A DNA stretch of 64,000 bases, taken from Adiantum capillus-veneris. Its lineage: Eukaryota > Streptophyta > Polypodiopsida > Polypodiales > Pteridaceae. Made by a program: the position numbers and the translations under genes. The notes below the pieces were generated by a model. The model was not told the DNA's origin, did not search any database, and saw nothing but the letters and a program-made list of their open reading frames with translations. Location of the stretch: contig CM043944.1 of assembly GCA_014529385.2 (NCBI GenBank), forward strand, positions 62,646,248 through 62,710,247. The letters are read 5' to 3'. Below are positions 33,641 through 44,859 of this stretch, one piece after another; position 1 is the stretch's first letter, and each line of letters begins with the position of its first letter.

Positions 33641-34950
33641 GTTTGTAGCAAAATGTCACAATAGTCCAAGTGTAGGGCACCCAGGCATTAAGAAGACTTA
33701 CACTCTCATAGGACGATAGTTCTATAGGCCAAGTTTACATGGCTTTGTTCAAGACTATTTCTTGCATTGCCAAAAATGTCAAGTCAACAAGGAAAAGTGC
33801 CTAAAAGTAGGAGGAATCTTAAATCCTTTGAAGATTCCCAATGGAAATGGGAAAGTATCTCTATGGATTTTATTTTTGGTTTACCAACCATTGTACAAGG
33901 TCATGACTTGGTATGGGTGGTCGTAGACCGGTTCACTAAACTTTGCAAGTTTATTCCAACTAAGTCAACCATTAAGACTCCTAGAGTTAGCTAAGTTATT
34001 TGTGGACAATCTGTACCGCTTGTATGGATTTCTAAGTAACATTGTGAGTGATCGTGATTTCAAGTTTAACGGCCACTCTTGGTGCAGAGTTGTATCTAAA
34101 CAATTGGGTACACAACTCAACCTAAGTACAACACATCATCGTGAAATAGATGGTAAGATTGAAAGGGTAAATCAAGTGCTAGAGGATATGCTATGAGCAT
34201 ACGTTAGCAAGAAGCAATCATATTGGGAATATTACCTTCCTATTTTCTTATAATAGTTATAAGCATGTTACCACTGGGTTTAGTCCTTTCATGCTCATGT
34301 ATGGTTTTCAACTTCGGTTATCAGTTACAATGGGGTTGCCAACTAGAAAACTCCAATAGGTCAAGGATTTTCTCCAAGACCATATAGAAATGCTGAGACT
34401 AGCTCATCAAAATGTTCGACAAACACAGGATTGGTATAAGAAGTATTCTCATGAGAAACGTTGGCATGTTATCTTCATGAAAGGAGAAGAGGTATTTTTG
34501 TGTGTTCTAGAGCATTCAAAAAGTTTGAAGACTGGGCCAACACCTAAATAGTCTCCAAGATATTGTGGTCCTTTCAAGAAACTTGAATGAGTTGGTGATA
34601 GATCTTACAAACTCTCATTACCTACACACTCTCATATTCATCCGGTATTTCATGTAAGTCATTTACATAAACGCTTGCATGAGGATGAAAATGTCATTGA
34701 CCAACATATTTTGGTTGATTTCATAGACCCTCCAACCCAACCGCATGAACCTAAATGCATCTTAGACTATCATGACTTATGTACTCATCATCATGTACGT
34801 CGACAAGTTTTAATCAAGTGAAAAAATTGACTTGAAGAAGGTGCCACTTGGGAAAACATTAGTGTTCTTAAGAAGAAGTTTCCCACTTTTGTTTTTCATG
34901 AAGAAAACACTTCTCCAAGGGGTAATAATGTAAGGCCATGGGAAAATTAG
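33640..34950 (+). pseudogene. Chromovirus integrase fragment with chromodomain remnant
   Basis: Plus-strand gypsy integrase. The H2C2 region reads GHPGIKKTY and CQKCQVNK (33680-33790). The core has [16 protein letters not shown] (33767-33994), then NIVSDRDFKFNG and HHREIDGKIERVNQ (34002-34196), so the three acidic residues are still present. From 34440 to 34690 come the C-terminal domain and SYKLSLPTHSHIHPVFHVSHL. At about 34750-34910 a chromodomain-like segment follows (RRQVLIK, stop, EEGATWENISVLKKKFPTFV). That marks a chromovirus. Stops and frameshifts interrupt it; RT and gag are missing. Confidence 0.8.
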
Positions 34951-35119
34951 GGGGATCATGAACCCAGGCCAAGCACTAACTGCCTAGATGTGGACAGGGA
35001 ATCCTAAACATAGAATGCCAAGTGCTTATAAATAGGATGGTCGGGTAGAGGATTATCATGGAAGTTCTTTGGGATCTCACACGAATGGAAAAACAAACTA
35101 TCCAGTCTACTTTGTCAGT

Positions 35120-36560
35120 CACCAATTTAGTTTAGTTGAGCAAGGGTACTCCACTAGCAAAAGGGAAGCACTAGGAATGGTTTTCATGCCACAAATTTTA
35201 GACATTATTTGTTGGGAACTTTGTTTCACTTTTATGTGGATCACCTAGCACTCCTCTTTCTAATCTAGAAAGTGATCATTCAAGATAGGTTGATTAGATG
35301 GATGATGTTCTTAATGGAATTGGAGTTTAAAATCTTTCATAAGCCAAGAAAGACCCTTTGTGGTACAAATTTTTTTTCAAGGAGCACAGAGGGAAGCTCC
35401 GAGGCATCATTGAGAATACATCTACAGAAGGACCAATTTTAAAATGGCAAGACATGTATGATTTCCTTGAGCTAGAAGGATTTTTGAAGGATAGGTCCTA
35501 GGAAAACAAAAACACACTAATAATAAAGAGTCTAACTTTTACTATCATTTGAGGAGCTCTTTATAGATTGGGTAGTGATGGTGTACTTTGAAGATGTGTG
35601 TCTATGCAAGGGAGGATACAAGCTCAATACAAGTAATCATAGAGGCTCATAGTGAGGATGTAGGTGGGCATTTATCTACTGACATTACTTATAATAAGAT
35701 CCTACATGCAGTCCTTGAGTTGCAGATCATGATGGTGGATGTCAAAGATTTTTGCAAAGAGTGCGGCATTTGTCAGTGGATGGGAAAACCGATGATAGCT
35801 AGCATGACACCTCTGACTCGCGTATGGTCACTAGGAGTGTTCATGAAGTGGGGAATGCACTTTATGGGCCCATTCAAGAAGATCACTTATAGGAAGAACA
35901 CGTATATCATAATGACCACTTTCTATGTGAGCAAGCGGGTTAAAGTCAACACACTTCCAGATAGCACTACCAAATCAAGAACCATATTCTTGTATAAAAA
36001 TAGCATTTGTAGGTATGGATGTCCTATCAAGATATTCTCATATTTGGGTACACACTTCATGAATGAAACAATTTAATTACTGACTAAGATATATTCAATC
36101 ACACACTAAAAATCCACATCATATTATCCTAGGTGCAATGGTCAGTTAGAGAGTAATAACAAGACAATAAAGAAAAATTTGACTTAAATCATGTAGAGAG
36201 AACCACATCAATGGGATGTAAAACTGGAGAAAGCATTATTGTCTTACAAAACTGCGTACAAGGTCACCATTGGCATGACACCCTTCAAAATGGTATATGG
36301 TACAGAGGTAATAGTTCCAATAGAGTTTGCAATTCGAATCTTCAATCTAGCGATGGAACATGGAATGGACTTCAACAAGAATCCAAAACAAAGATCGGAT
36401 GAAATGCTATGTTTGGATGAGATCAAGCAACAACTACACTTGAACAAGAATTTGGTTCAACAACGAAGGAAACATTGGCGTGAAAGAAAGATCAAAGTCA
36501 ACATCTACATTTGGATGAGATCAAGCAATAGCTACACTAAAACAAGAATGTGGTTCAACA
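35120..36560 (+). pseudogene. Gypsy RNase H-integrase fragment
   Basis: A different gypsy lineage from the preceding fragment. RNase H remnants at about 35220-35400 include FYVDHLALLFL and LIRWMMFLMELEFKIFHKP. 35588-36076 carries an H2C2 region (AHSEDVGGHLSTDITYNK ... CKECGICQ) and the start of the core, where WGMHFMGPF and IFSYLGTHF show both catalytic aspartates replaced (by His and Tyr). 36239-36480 has the C-terminal YKVTIGMTPFKMVYGTEV. It is dead. The 3' end contains an about 95-bp tandem duplication (36405-36590). Confidence 0.75.
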
Positions 36561-36590
36561 ATGAGGAAACATTGGTGTTGTCAGACATTT
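36405..36590 (+). repeat. About 95-bp diverged tandem duplication
   Basis: TTGGATGAGATCAAGCAA at about 36412 recurs near 36511, and GGTTCAACAACGAAGGAAACATT recurs as a similar block around 36550. The duplication lies within the integrase C-terminal region and shifts the frame. Confidence 0.65.
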
Positions 36591-36956
36591 TTTGGATAAG
36601 CATAACGTCATTAGCTCATGCCAAAAATCTTGCCCACTAGCCTCATGTATATAGTAGACTGCTTAGGGGTAATTCCAAGTCCGACTCAAACAAAGTAACA
36701 ACCATAAGAGTTTGAAAATTTTAAAGATCATTGGTGTAAATTGAATGAAACAATCATGGGTAGAATCTTATAATAAATGAGTAGGTGTCTTAACCAATGC
36801 ATGCTTGCCATGTTGCAGGCGGCGGTCCTAAAACTAAAGCAGTAAGAGCATGGAGAATTCATAGTGAAAATAAGAATAACTATGCGTAGAGTGCATAATC
36901 ATGTACTTTAATTGCAAATACTTGCATGACATTCACCTTACCATGCGCAGCTTCTG

Positions 36957-38648
36957 ATGCCTTCACCCTCTACACAGCCTCATGAGCATGCAACATCCTC
37001 GCCTTCCCCTTCTACGTCCACTGCCTTCGTGACCAAGCTTGACACTCCTAGGGTTTCCTTTGACTACTCATTAACGAGTACACGTGAGTCTTACTCATCA
37101 CAAGATATTTCACAAGACTCACAAATGGACAAGACGAAGAAACTATCAGAACAGATGCAGGAAGGCCTAGATCAAACTACTGAGCAAATGGAGGAACATC
37201 TCAATCAAGCAAAACAGGAATTTTTTGCATCCCATAATATAGGGAAGTATGTTTTTCACCAAGAAAAAAGAACACATTTGAAGCTATGGGACCTATAAGT
37301 GGTACGAGAGGCTACTAGGATGGATTTCAATGTGGGGATTATTCAACAAGTGGGGTGACACTTTTGATCCAGATACAGGTTTTGTTTAAATCAATGGAGA
37401 GTCTATACAAGCCACGGCATTGGCTCTCTCACATGTCGTGAGATTTCCATATGTAGTCAAAGCCAAACCATGCTCATCATATGAAGTCATTTGGTATCTT
37501 CAAGAGGATGAACAAGCCAAGAAGAAATGCAAAAACGGAGATCATGGAGTTCCAATTACGGCCTTGGAACTCAAACCCATATATAGGTTCATTGTAGAGG
37601 CCATCGGCCTAAAAAACAAGCCCACGTATGCTTCAAGAAATATGTTTTCTATGTTGATGGGTTAGAATGAAGATTTTGAAGGAAGATATTAATATTAACT
37701 TAAGAAAATTTTGCATCATAGTTTAATCCTAGAGACACCTAAGTTGAATACCCATAATGTTTTTCAAGCATGGTATGCTTGGCAGTTTTTGTATTGTGCA
37801 ACGTGCATTCCATATCACGCTAATGTAGAGAAGGTGTGGAAGAAGGTGTCATGGAAAGCACCTAAAAATACCCAGACTATTGGGCAAGATAAGTTTGAGG
37901 GCCAATGTACAGAACAAGACACTACAAAGGAAATAATTGAGGTAGCCATAGTAACAACTAGAGCAAAGAGGACAACTGCACAATCCAAAGCAGGCACATC
38001 TGAGGTTGGTACAACAAGGTCACGGAGCCACCAAAGAAGAAACAAACAATAGTAGACTTCTGTCTTAATTGAAAATGAAGTAGACAACTCGGACAGAGCC
38101 TGTTGATGTTGGTCAAGTCACAAGGGTGCAACAAATAAGCCCATGGAATTGTCTCATATCCCAACAAAGACTATTGAGAAAAGGAAGACTATTGAAAATG
38201 AACAAATTCCACCGGCTAACAATGGAAAGAAGAGTACATTGTAGACTCACTTAGCCTTATTCACCACCCCAATACAACAAGCTTGGATGTCTAGGTTTGG
38301 AAGGCTACAAAAAAAGGCCCGTCGGGAAAAAATGCTCGTTCAATAGGTAGATAAGGCACTTATTCCGTAGCTTACACCTATCATATTATATATAGTTCCC
38401 AAATTGATGTAGACACTATGACAAAAGGATGTGTGGCTACAATGATGTCTGGATGGAAGAATATAGAAAATGTCATGGGACCAATGATGGAGGCTAAAAC
38501 AAATACTGAACTAGAAAAGGCAAATAATAAAATTGATAAACTAAGATCCAAACTATTAGAGCTTTCTATTGAGCAAAATGAGAATTTGCTACACAATAGA
38601 AAAAATTTGAGAAATCTGTTGGTCAATGACATTGCCATCCCCGTGTAA
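36957..38648 (+). pseudogene. Unrecognised gag-like coding remnant
   Basis: A chain of plus-strand frames. 36957-37298 is Ser/Thr/Pro-rich, then helical and acidic (LSEQMQEGLDQTTEQMEEHL). 37420-37665 contains MALSHVVRFPYVVKAKPCSS and ALELKPIYRFIVEAIGL. 37711-38052 includes FQAWYAWQFLYCATCIPYHA, then a basic Thr/Ser-rich tail. 38418-38648 is a coiled-coil-like segment (NTELEKANNKIDKLRSKLLE). The plan of globular part plus coiled coil recalls the minus-strand remnant at 14.3-17 kb, but I cannot align the two. No RT, protease or integrase motif is present. It might be the structural gene of another LTR element. Confidence 0.35.
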
Positions 38649-38885
38649 GTGTTTACATAAATGACACATGAAATATCGGATGAATACAAGAGTACACAGG
38701 TAATGAGAGTTTGTATGCCCTATCGCCAACTTGCTTGAGTATCTTGAAGGTCCACAATATCTCAAAGATAATTTAGGAGTTGGCCCAATCTTCACACTTT
38801 TTGAATGCTATGGGACATGAAAAAATATCTCTTCCCCCTCCATGAAGGTAGATCTTCCTTGAGCTCTTTGCCAAGGCTTTCATGC
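38640..38885 (-). pseudogene. Chromovirus integrase C-terminal fragment (minus)
   Basis: In minus-strand frames this short stretch reads GPTPKLSLRYCGP and, in the next frame, FKILKQVGDRAYKLSLPVYS with IHPIFHVS. It is clearly homologous to the plus-strand chromovirus segment at 34530-34660. It is only about 250 bp long and flanked by unrelated sequence, so it is an inserted or translocated scrap. Confidence 0.65.
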
Positions 38886-38889
38886 ATGC

Positions 38890-41040
38890 AAATCAAGAAA
38901 AATGCAAAATAACCATGCCCCTCCTTTCCCAAAAACTGTGTGCTTTGATACTAGTGTAAAGCTCAAGGAACTGATCTTGAAGGATTCTCCACCCTACTGC
39001 CTATTATATAAGCCCTTGGCCTTCCATATCCAAAATCCCATGTTCACATCTAGCATCCGTCCCTTGTCTTGGGTCCGTGACCCCCTAGGTTTGTGCTTGG
39101 CCTTACATAGACGTCTAAGGGAGGATAAGTAGGCAGTGGTCAAGGAAAAAGAAGATCTCTAAGGGAGGCTGGATAAGAAGAAAACAACTTTCATGCCATT
39201 ACCTACAAATCATAACACTTTTAACTAGGCCATTACTGAAAAGTATATTTATCAATCCTTGGTCGATATATCTGATGATGAAGGAAAACCTACCTTGAAC
39301 ATGCAAGACTTATAAAACTTCATTGAATCCATGAAGTCTAACCTAGAAGATAATGTTGAGCAGTACATGGTAGCCCTCAAGAACCAAGCACTATTGGATC
39401 ACATCAAGAACCAAGACCTTGATGAGAATGAGGAAGATGATGATGAAGACTAGGATCAAGAGGTTGGTGTTGGAGCGGGTCATGACAATGATCATGATAA
39501 TGGTGATGATGACGAGGACCGATCTCCATATCCAAATTGACACTAGGCTATTGGTGGACACAAAAGTGACATTGGCACTAGTCTAGACAACTACAAGAAT
39601 AGTGAACCTAGTAATCATCGTCAGCATCCGGATCAGACCCAGTCTGCTAGCCTAAATTGGCAGTAGAAAACTCACTAAAAAACCCAACATAAAGAGCAAA
39701 CCCAGTGTGGTCAAAATGAGCAACAGTAGAATCAATCAAACACCCAACATAAGAGCATACCCAGTCTAGTTCCATTCAGCTAGATACACAACACACTATT
39801 GTTCATTACAAGCCAATAGAACAAATTCATTTGAAGGGTAAAGTTATTGTGGTCAATTCTATCTTTGATCTAGATTCAAATTCAAACCCAAATCCTCTAC
39901 TGCTCCGATAACATTGAATAAGAATTGAAGGAAGCAAAGGTCTCTTCAAATTCAGGACTTTCTCCATGATGAAACATTTTATGCTAATTTGGAGAGGTTC
40001 AGATGCTCTTTGTAAAAGCTCCTATAATGGTTTAGGATTGGAAGTTGATAAATTATCACGATCAAAGTATTTGTCAGTTACCATCTCATCCAATTGTGTG
40101 TAAGTCTTGGACCTTGTGCTTGAATGGTTTCTCACAGATGAGGACGTTACGGTAAATCCACACATCAAAGACCCCTCAACAAGTAATCTCAATAGTCTTG
40201 GATTACATCCGGAAATGCTATTGGGTGATAAGCCAACATATAGATGTATGAAAGATATTTGGACTCAGATCAATTAAATGTTGGTCAAGCTAAAAAAAGT
40301 AAAACTGCTCTTGGAATGCAATGCTACTAGTGCCAAAGGGCTTAGGACTAGAATAGCCCTCATAGAGCAAGAGATGAATCTCGAAATCCTCTTTCATTTG
40401 GTTTGGATTACTAGACAAATGATGCAACAAGAGAATCATATAGCTATGAACTTCATCAAATTCATTCCAAATTCTCAATTGCTCATGTATACACTACCTG
40501 CTAAAGAAGTTGAACTACCATGATTCTTTTTGGCATTATATCCAAAATATATTGAGCATGTTGATCAACAAAAGTATATCAAGGTAGTTGACAATTTAAG
40601 GGACTGGTATCAAGGAACTACCATTGAATGAGCTACATGGAACAATGTTTTAGATGAATCTCCTAAAGAATGATCAAGTGGATGACCTGTTGCACACCCT
40701 ACAAACATTGAAGCTGAAAACAAGGCAATGGTGCATTCAAATTTGACAACTCATAAAGATAACTAATGAACTTCCCCAACTCACAGTTTAGGTTTCCAAA
40801 ATCCCAGAGAAGAAGCTGGAAAACAGGTGATCCTTAGAGCTCTATTTCACGAAGATGGATGAATTTCTCTTTGAATATAGAATCAAATGAAACTATCCCA
40901 TTCCTAAAGGCTAGATTCATGCAGCCTCCTATTGTCACAACCTTGCTAAAGAAAAACTCACTAGGGGTAGAAGAACATTATATGATCCTCATACAAAGAC
41001 TTAGAATGCGGATCCAATATTCCAGGGGGTTCTAATATAC
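38890..41040 (+). pseudogene. Degenerate region with acidic and Gln/Asn-rich frames
   Basis: Short frames only. 38902-39132 has no recognisable content. About 39240-39540 reads QSLVDISDDEGKPTLNMQDL, then acidic runs (ENEEDDDED, HDNGDDDEDRS) with in-frame stops. 39600-39800 is Gln/Asn/His-rich. 40278-40523 encodes an 81-residue helix-rich piece. These may continue the gag-like remnant that starts at 36957. No named domain. Confidence 0.3.
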
Positions 41041-42863
41041 CACTAAGAATTCTTTACATTGATAGCCGTTTTTCGGCTCTCCATAATTGCCATAGTAAGT
41101 TACTCCACCCTACCAGATTCACCCAAACGCTATGGCTATCCCTACCATTTCACTGTACATAGGCGTGTGTGAGTTAGGGGGCTTTTCCCGTATCTTCTTA
41201 AAAACCCTCAGCTAGCTAGTCACTGGGCTAGTTGAGCCAAAAAATTTTAAAAATTAAAAAATATAAGTATATTATGGCCTCTTTGTGTGTAAATATTTCA
41301 TTGTATATATGGCCTAAATATAGGGATTTTTTATAATTATTTTGGTATTTTATTTAAATATTTCTACTTAGGTGTGTGTTTTATTAAACCTATATACACC
41401 TTCTTTCATCCTCTTACACCATAATTATATTTTTTTCCAATATGTTCGTACTCTAACCTCATATTTTTCCTTTATACAAATCACTCCCACATTTTCACCC
41501 TCACCCTCGTGAAAACAAAAATTTGATTTTTACTCATTGGTTACGTTTATTATATTATTTACTTGCATACCTTTTCCTCTTTCACCCAAAATAATTCAAG
41601 GAGGGACCATATCATATGATTCCAATATCTTTTCATATCCATAACTCCTCCATATTTTTATTATTATTTTTACTCATTATTCTAACACCATGTGCTCATT
41701 GAGCTAAAGTCCATGAATAGTCCATACACTAGTCCCACCATGTATATATTTCTTTATTCACCAATAATCCTCCTCCATGCATGGATCAAGGACAACTTGG
41801 ATGCTTTGTATTATAATATGACAAAGGAGGGGCTCACTCTTGGATGCATTGTACAAATTCAACAAAGGAGGGGGCCACTAAAAGACTTTTGCAAGCAAAA
41901 AAACACGCTTTTTGGTGAGAATTTTGGCACCTATCTCCACTCCGAATTTGGAGCGATGGTCAAAAGAAAAAATGTAGCCCACGCTCTCAATAATCACCTC
42001 AAATGTTTTCATGATTTTTGGAGCTACCAGCGGTGAGCTATGATTTTTTGAGTGGACCCCAATCTGCCCACTTTTCTCCCAAGTAGCCCTTAGTCTTCTC
42101 TCACCCTTCCACACACCTACTCACTCTTACACATCCCTCCCTCTTCTTCCCTCACTCAAACCTACAATTTCCATGGCTTCTCCCACCCTCTTCACCATTA
42201 CCGTTCTCTCTCATCCCTATAGTTCTTTTATGAACCTCTACATACATACACCCTCTCCATGTCTCTCTCTATTGCTTCTATGTTACAATTTCATTTACCT
42301 CTCCTAAAAATATCTAAAATTTAGCATCTTAACCATGATAACTTCTGCAAATTGAGGATTTTTCATCAACAAATCCTCTTTTCATCGTGGTGGTCAACCG
42401 TGGCGGCGGCGTAAAGAAGCGAAGAAGAAGAAGAAGACCAGCGGTCATTTTTTCCACAATCTACACAAGGGTGAGTTCAAGCTTCTTCAAAGCTTCACCA
42501 TCTCAATGATTCTCTTTTAATTCACCCCTCTTCCTTCATCAAATCAACTCATCCTACCCATTGTAAATGTATCACTAACAATTCTAGTGATTATTACCAC
42601 TAACAACTAACTTCTCTTGTAAAAATGCACCCACACTATCAACATATGGAGTAGGCAACCGCACAAGTAAACCAAATTCACTCACTCCCATGGAAGTTTC
42701 TCTCCTTTCACCACATCAATAATTCTCTTACTTGAGCCCATATCCATGTGACTCAAGAGAAAAGAGAGACCCCATTATCATTTGAAATTCATAAAAATTC
42801 ATAATCCTTGATCTTTTCTAATAAAATTGATTAGGCTTAATCCTAATCAAGGCTTCTAAAACC

Positions 42864-42871
42864 TATAAATA
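42864..42871 (+). promoter_or_regulatory. LTR TATA box
   Basis: TATAAATA, preceded by CTAAAACC, about 820 bp before the LTR end. The second copy is at 51388-51395. This is the likely core promoter of the 44-49 kb element. Confidence 0.55.
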
Positions 42872-43369
42872 GAACCCATTCCTCCTTGTGAAAGACATCA
42901 CTATACCATTGCACACTAGATTGAGCGTACTACACGCCAGTCCTATCTTGGTTGTAAAGAGAGAGTAAGCTTTCTATACACCATCACTTTGGTGCATAGA
43001 AAAGCTTGAGCTAGTTTGAGTGAGTACGAGTAGAAGATATTCTTCCTACCATTGTTGTATCTATCCCAACATCAATGAATTGGTATTTTTGGGTGCAATT
43101 CATGTCCAAAGGCTCACGCTTCTCCTCCAATTTGGCTTGGAAAACTCATTCAGCTTCATAAGGTGACTTGTTTCATTGAAGGTTGTTGTTTTGTTGCTTG
43201 TGATTCATTGGCTATTGTTTGGCTACCATTGTAAGAGGGTGGATGGTGAGAGGGCTCCCATACCCCTAAGACAATGTGCTAGTGATGCTATAACAAAGTC
43301 TTGTCACTTGATTCCACAAGCTCTAAGTTCTTTTTTGTGCAAAATATAAAGTTGAAGCTAAGTTGTACA

Positions 43370-43372
<3 letters not shown>

Positions 43373-43419
<47 letters not shown>
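43373..43419 (+). repeat. (TC)n microsatellite
   Basis: TC dinucleotides in the R/U5-like part of the LTR copy. Homologous tracts lie at 43915-43982 (longer, in the partial LTR) and 51897-51944. Confidence 0.9.
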
Positions 43420-43423
<4 letters not shown>

Positions 43424-43895
43424 TTTTAGTGTGTGAGAGTGTTCCATTGGTGTTAGGGTTAGTGTAAATTCCTTGCTTGTTTGTGGGTTGCTCTAACGAT
43501 TGTCCTCTTTTGCGTCCTAGTTCGCTCTTAAACTAGGTGGTGCCCCTTGTGTAGTTAGGATTTGGTTGTGGGTTTGTTGTTTTGGTTTGTGTTGTGTTGT
43601 GCCCCAGCCCCATTGAGCAGCACGGGATCCTTGAAGGGTGTCTAGAGGTTGCTCTTCTTGTTGCCCGCCCCGGACCGCCTCAACATGCCTCTAAGGAAGA
43701 AGGCTCCATTCAAATTTGCAAAATATTTTGATGGACACATTGCTTGACGTATCATAGGGGACTACTGAAATTTTTGAAATATTTCAAAATTCAGAGAAAA
43801 GGGGGGATAAATTGCAGACGTTGAAGTAGCTTTGATCCCTTTTCTTTTTTCAAAATCCATGAACAATTACCTCCCCTAGAAACGGGTTTGGGTAG

Positions 43896-43911
43896 GAAGC
43901 TAAGTTGTACA

Positions 43912-43985
<74 letters not shown>

Positions 43986-44244
43986 TTTTAGTGTGTGAGA
44001 GTGTTCCATTGGTGTTAGGGTTAGTGTAAATTCCTTGCTTGTTTGTGGGTTGCTCTAACGATTCTCCTCTTTTGCGTCCTAGTTCGCTCTTAAACTAGGT
44101 GGTGCCCCTTGTGTAGTTAGGATTTGGCTGTGGGTTTGTTGTTTTGGTTTGTGTTGTGTTGTGCCCCAGCCCCATTGAGCAGCACGGGAGCCTTGAAGGG
44201 TGTCTAGAGGTTGCTTTTCTTGTTGCCCGCCATGGACCACCTCA
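43896..44244 (+). repeat. Truncated genuine 5' LTR end
   Basis: Homologous to 43354-43682 and 51878-52208 but several substitutions away from both, whereas those two are almost identical to each other. It ends CA directly before the primer site, so it is the true 3' edge of the 5' LTR. It contains the longest TC tract (43915-43982). Confidence 0.75.
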
Positions 44245-44248
44245 ATTT

Positions 44249-44264
44249 TGGTGCCCCCACTGAG
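44249..44264 (+). promoter_or_regulatory. Primer binding site (TGGTGCCCCCACTGAG)
   Basis: Begins 5 bp after the LTR CA end. The same core occurs at 7820 and, on the minus strand, at 59892. Primer tRNA not identified. Confidence 0.7.
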
Positions 44265-44321
44265 TACAGGCTTGTGTATGTTTTGTGAAGACTCAACCTT
44301 TAGCATAATCAAGTAGCTTGT

Positions 44322-44534
44322 ATGAATCACGAGAATTTGTATGATCCCTTCATTCCCATGGCAAGGCAAAAGGTACACATAATTGTTAGTACTAAGTTGC
44401 AATTTCAGCGAGTAATTCATAGAATTTTAGGTCCTCTTAGGTTGGTAGAGATAAATGCATCAGTAAATCCTTTTATTTTGCCTCTCATTAGGTACAACCT
44501 TAGTTTGGACGTCTATATTTTTGTTTTGTTTTAA
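44322..44534 (+). CDS. Small protein A upstream of gag (70 aa)
   Basis: ATG-initiated ORF 58 bp after the primer site. Landmarks are VSTKLQFQRVI, NPFILPLIRY and the C-terminal DVYIFVLF. A protein of the same length, without gaps, is encoded at 63380-63592 on the minus strand; I count 41 of 70 identical residues. About 30 of those identical residues use different codons, so conservation is at the protein level. It is also related to protein B next to it (shared S-K-x-x-FQ, ILPLI, DVxIF). The sequence suggests a small beta-rich domain. No family recognised. It lies in the leader, so it could be translated from the genomic RNA or influence gag translation. Confidence 0.65.
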   Translation: MNHENLYDPFIPMARQKVHIIVSTKLQFQRVIHRILGPLRLVEINASVNPFILPLIRYNLSLDVYIFVLF

Positions 44535-44555
44535 GAATTAGGTCATGCATAGACC

Positions 44556-44774
44556 ATGGATAATGGCCCAGGAATACAGATTTTTCCCTTTCATTTCACT
44601 CCACACATTAGAGTAAACATTGCAATTAGTAGAAAAATTTATTTTCAACAACGTATGGTATTCATGTTTGGTGCCCAAAGAGTAGGAGAAACTCTCGCGT
44701 CACCAAACCCTGTCATTCTACCTCTTATTGATTATCATAGGTCATTTGATGTGAATATTTTTATTTTGTTGTAG
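44556..44774 (+). CDS. Small protein B upstream of gag (72 aa)
   Basis: Starts 21 bp after protein A ends, in another register. Landmarks are RKIYFQQRMVFMFG, SPNPVILPLIDY and SFDVNIFILL. The partner at 63589-63807 (minus) has exactly the same length with no gaps; I count 38 of 72 identical. Many identical residues use synonymous codons (for example FQQR, LPLID, FDV). It looks like a diverged duplicate of protein A. Gag begins 85 bp downstream (44860). Function unknown. Confidence 0.65.
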   Translation: MDNGPGIQIFPFHFTPHIRVNIAISRKIYFQQRMVFMFGAQRVGETLASPNPVILPLIDYHRSFDVNIFILL

Positions 44775-44859
44775 AATAGATTGCAATTTAGAGAATATTA
44801 TTGTGTAAATCTTTTAAAGAAAGAAAAAAACAAAAACGCGTCACTTTGAAATCAATTCA

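Larger units (their letters stand above)
41175..43896 (+). repeat. Upstream copy of the 2.7-kb LTR-containing duplication
   Basis: Almost identical to 49698-52421, with only a few substitutions and small indels seen by eye. It contains a complete-looking LTR 3' part (TATAAATA at 42864-42871, TC microsatellite 43373-43419, CA end at 43682). It also holds the same 213 bp that lie outside the 3' LTR. It is therefore not simply the 5' LTR. It joins at 43896 to a second, partial LTR end. An identical 114-codon frame in both copies (41692-42036, 50216-50560) is not evidence of a gene. Confidence 0.8.

Noticed and set aside
41692-42036. 114-codon ORF repeated exactly at 50216-50560
   Set aside because: Both copies lie in a recent DNA duplication, so identity says nothing about selection. 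No motif, and the composition is like the surrounding LTR.
44249-44264. Naming the primer tRNA (Lys, Asp or Phe considered)
   Set aside because: None of the tRNA 3' ends I could recall matches TGGTGCCCCCAC well enough.
44322-44774. Ubiquitin-like fold for small proteins A and B
   Set aside because: A few residues (QQR, FG, ILP) recall ubiquitin, but spacing between the matching blocks does not fit, so I leave the family unnamed.
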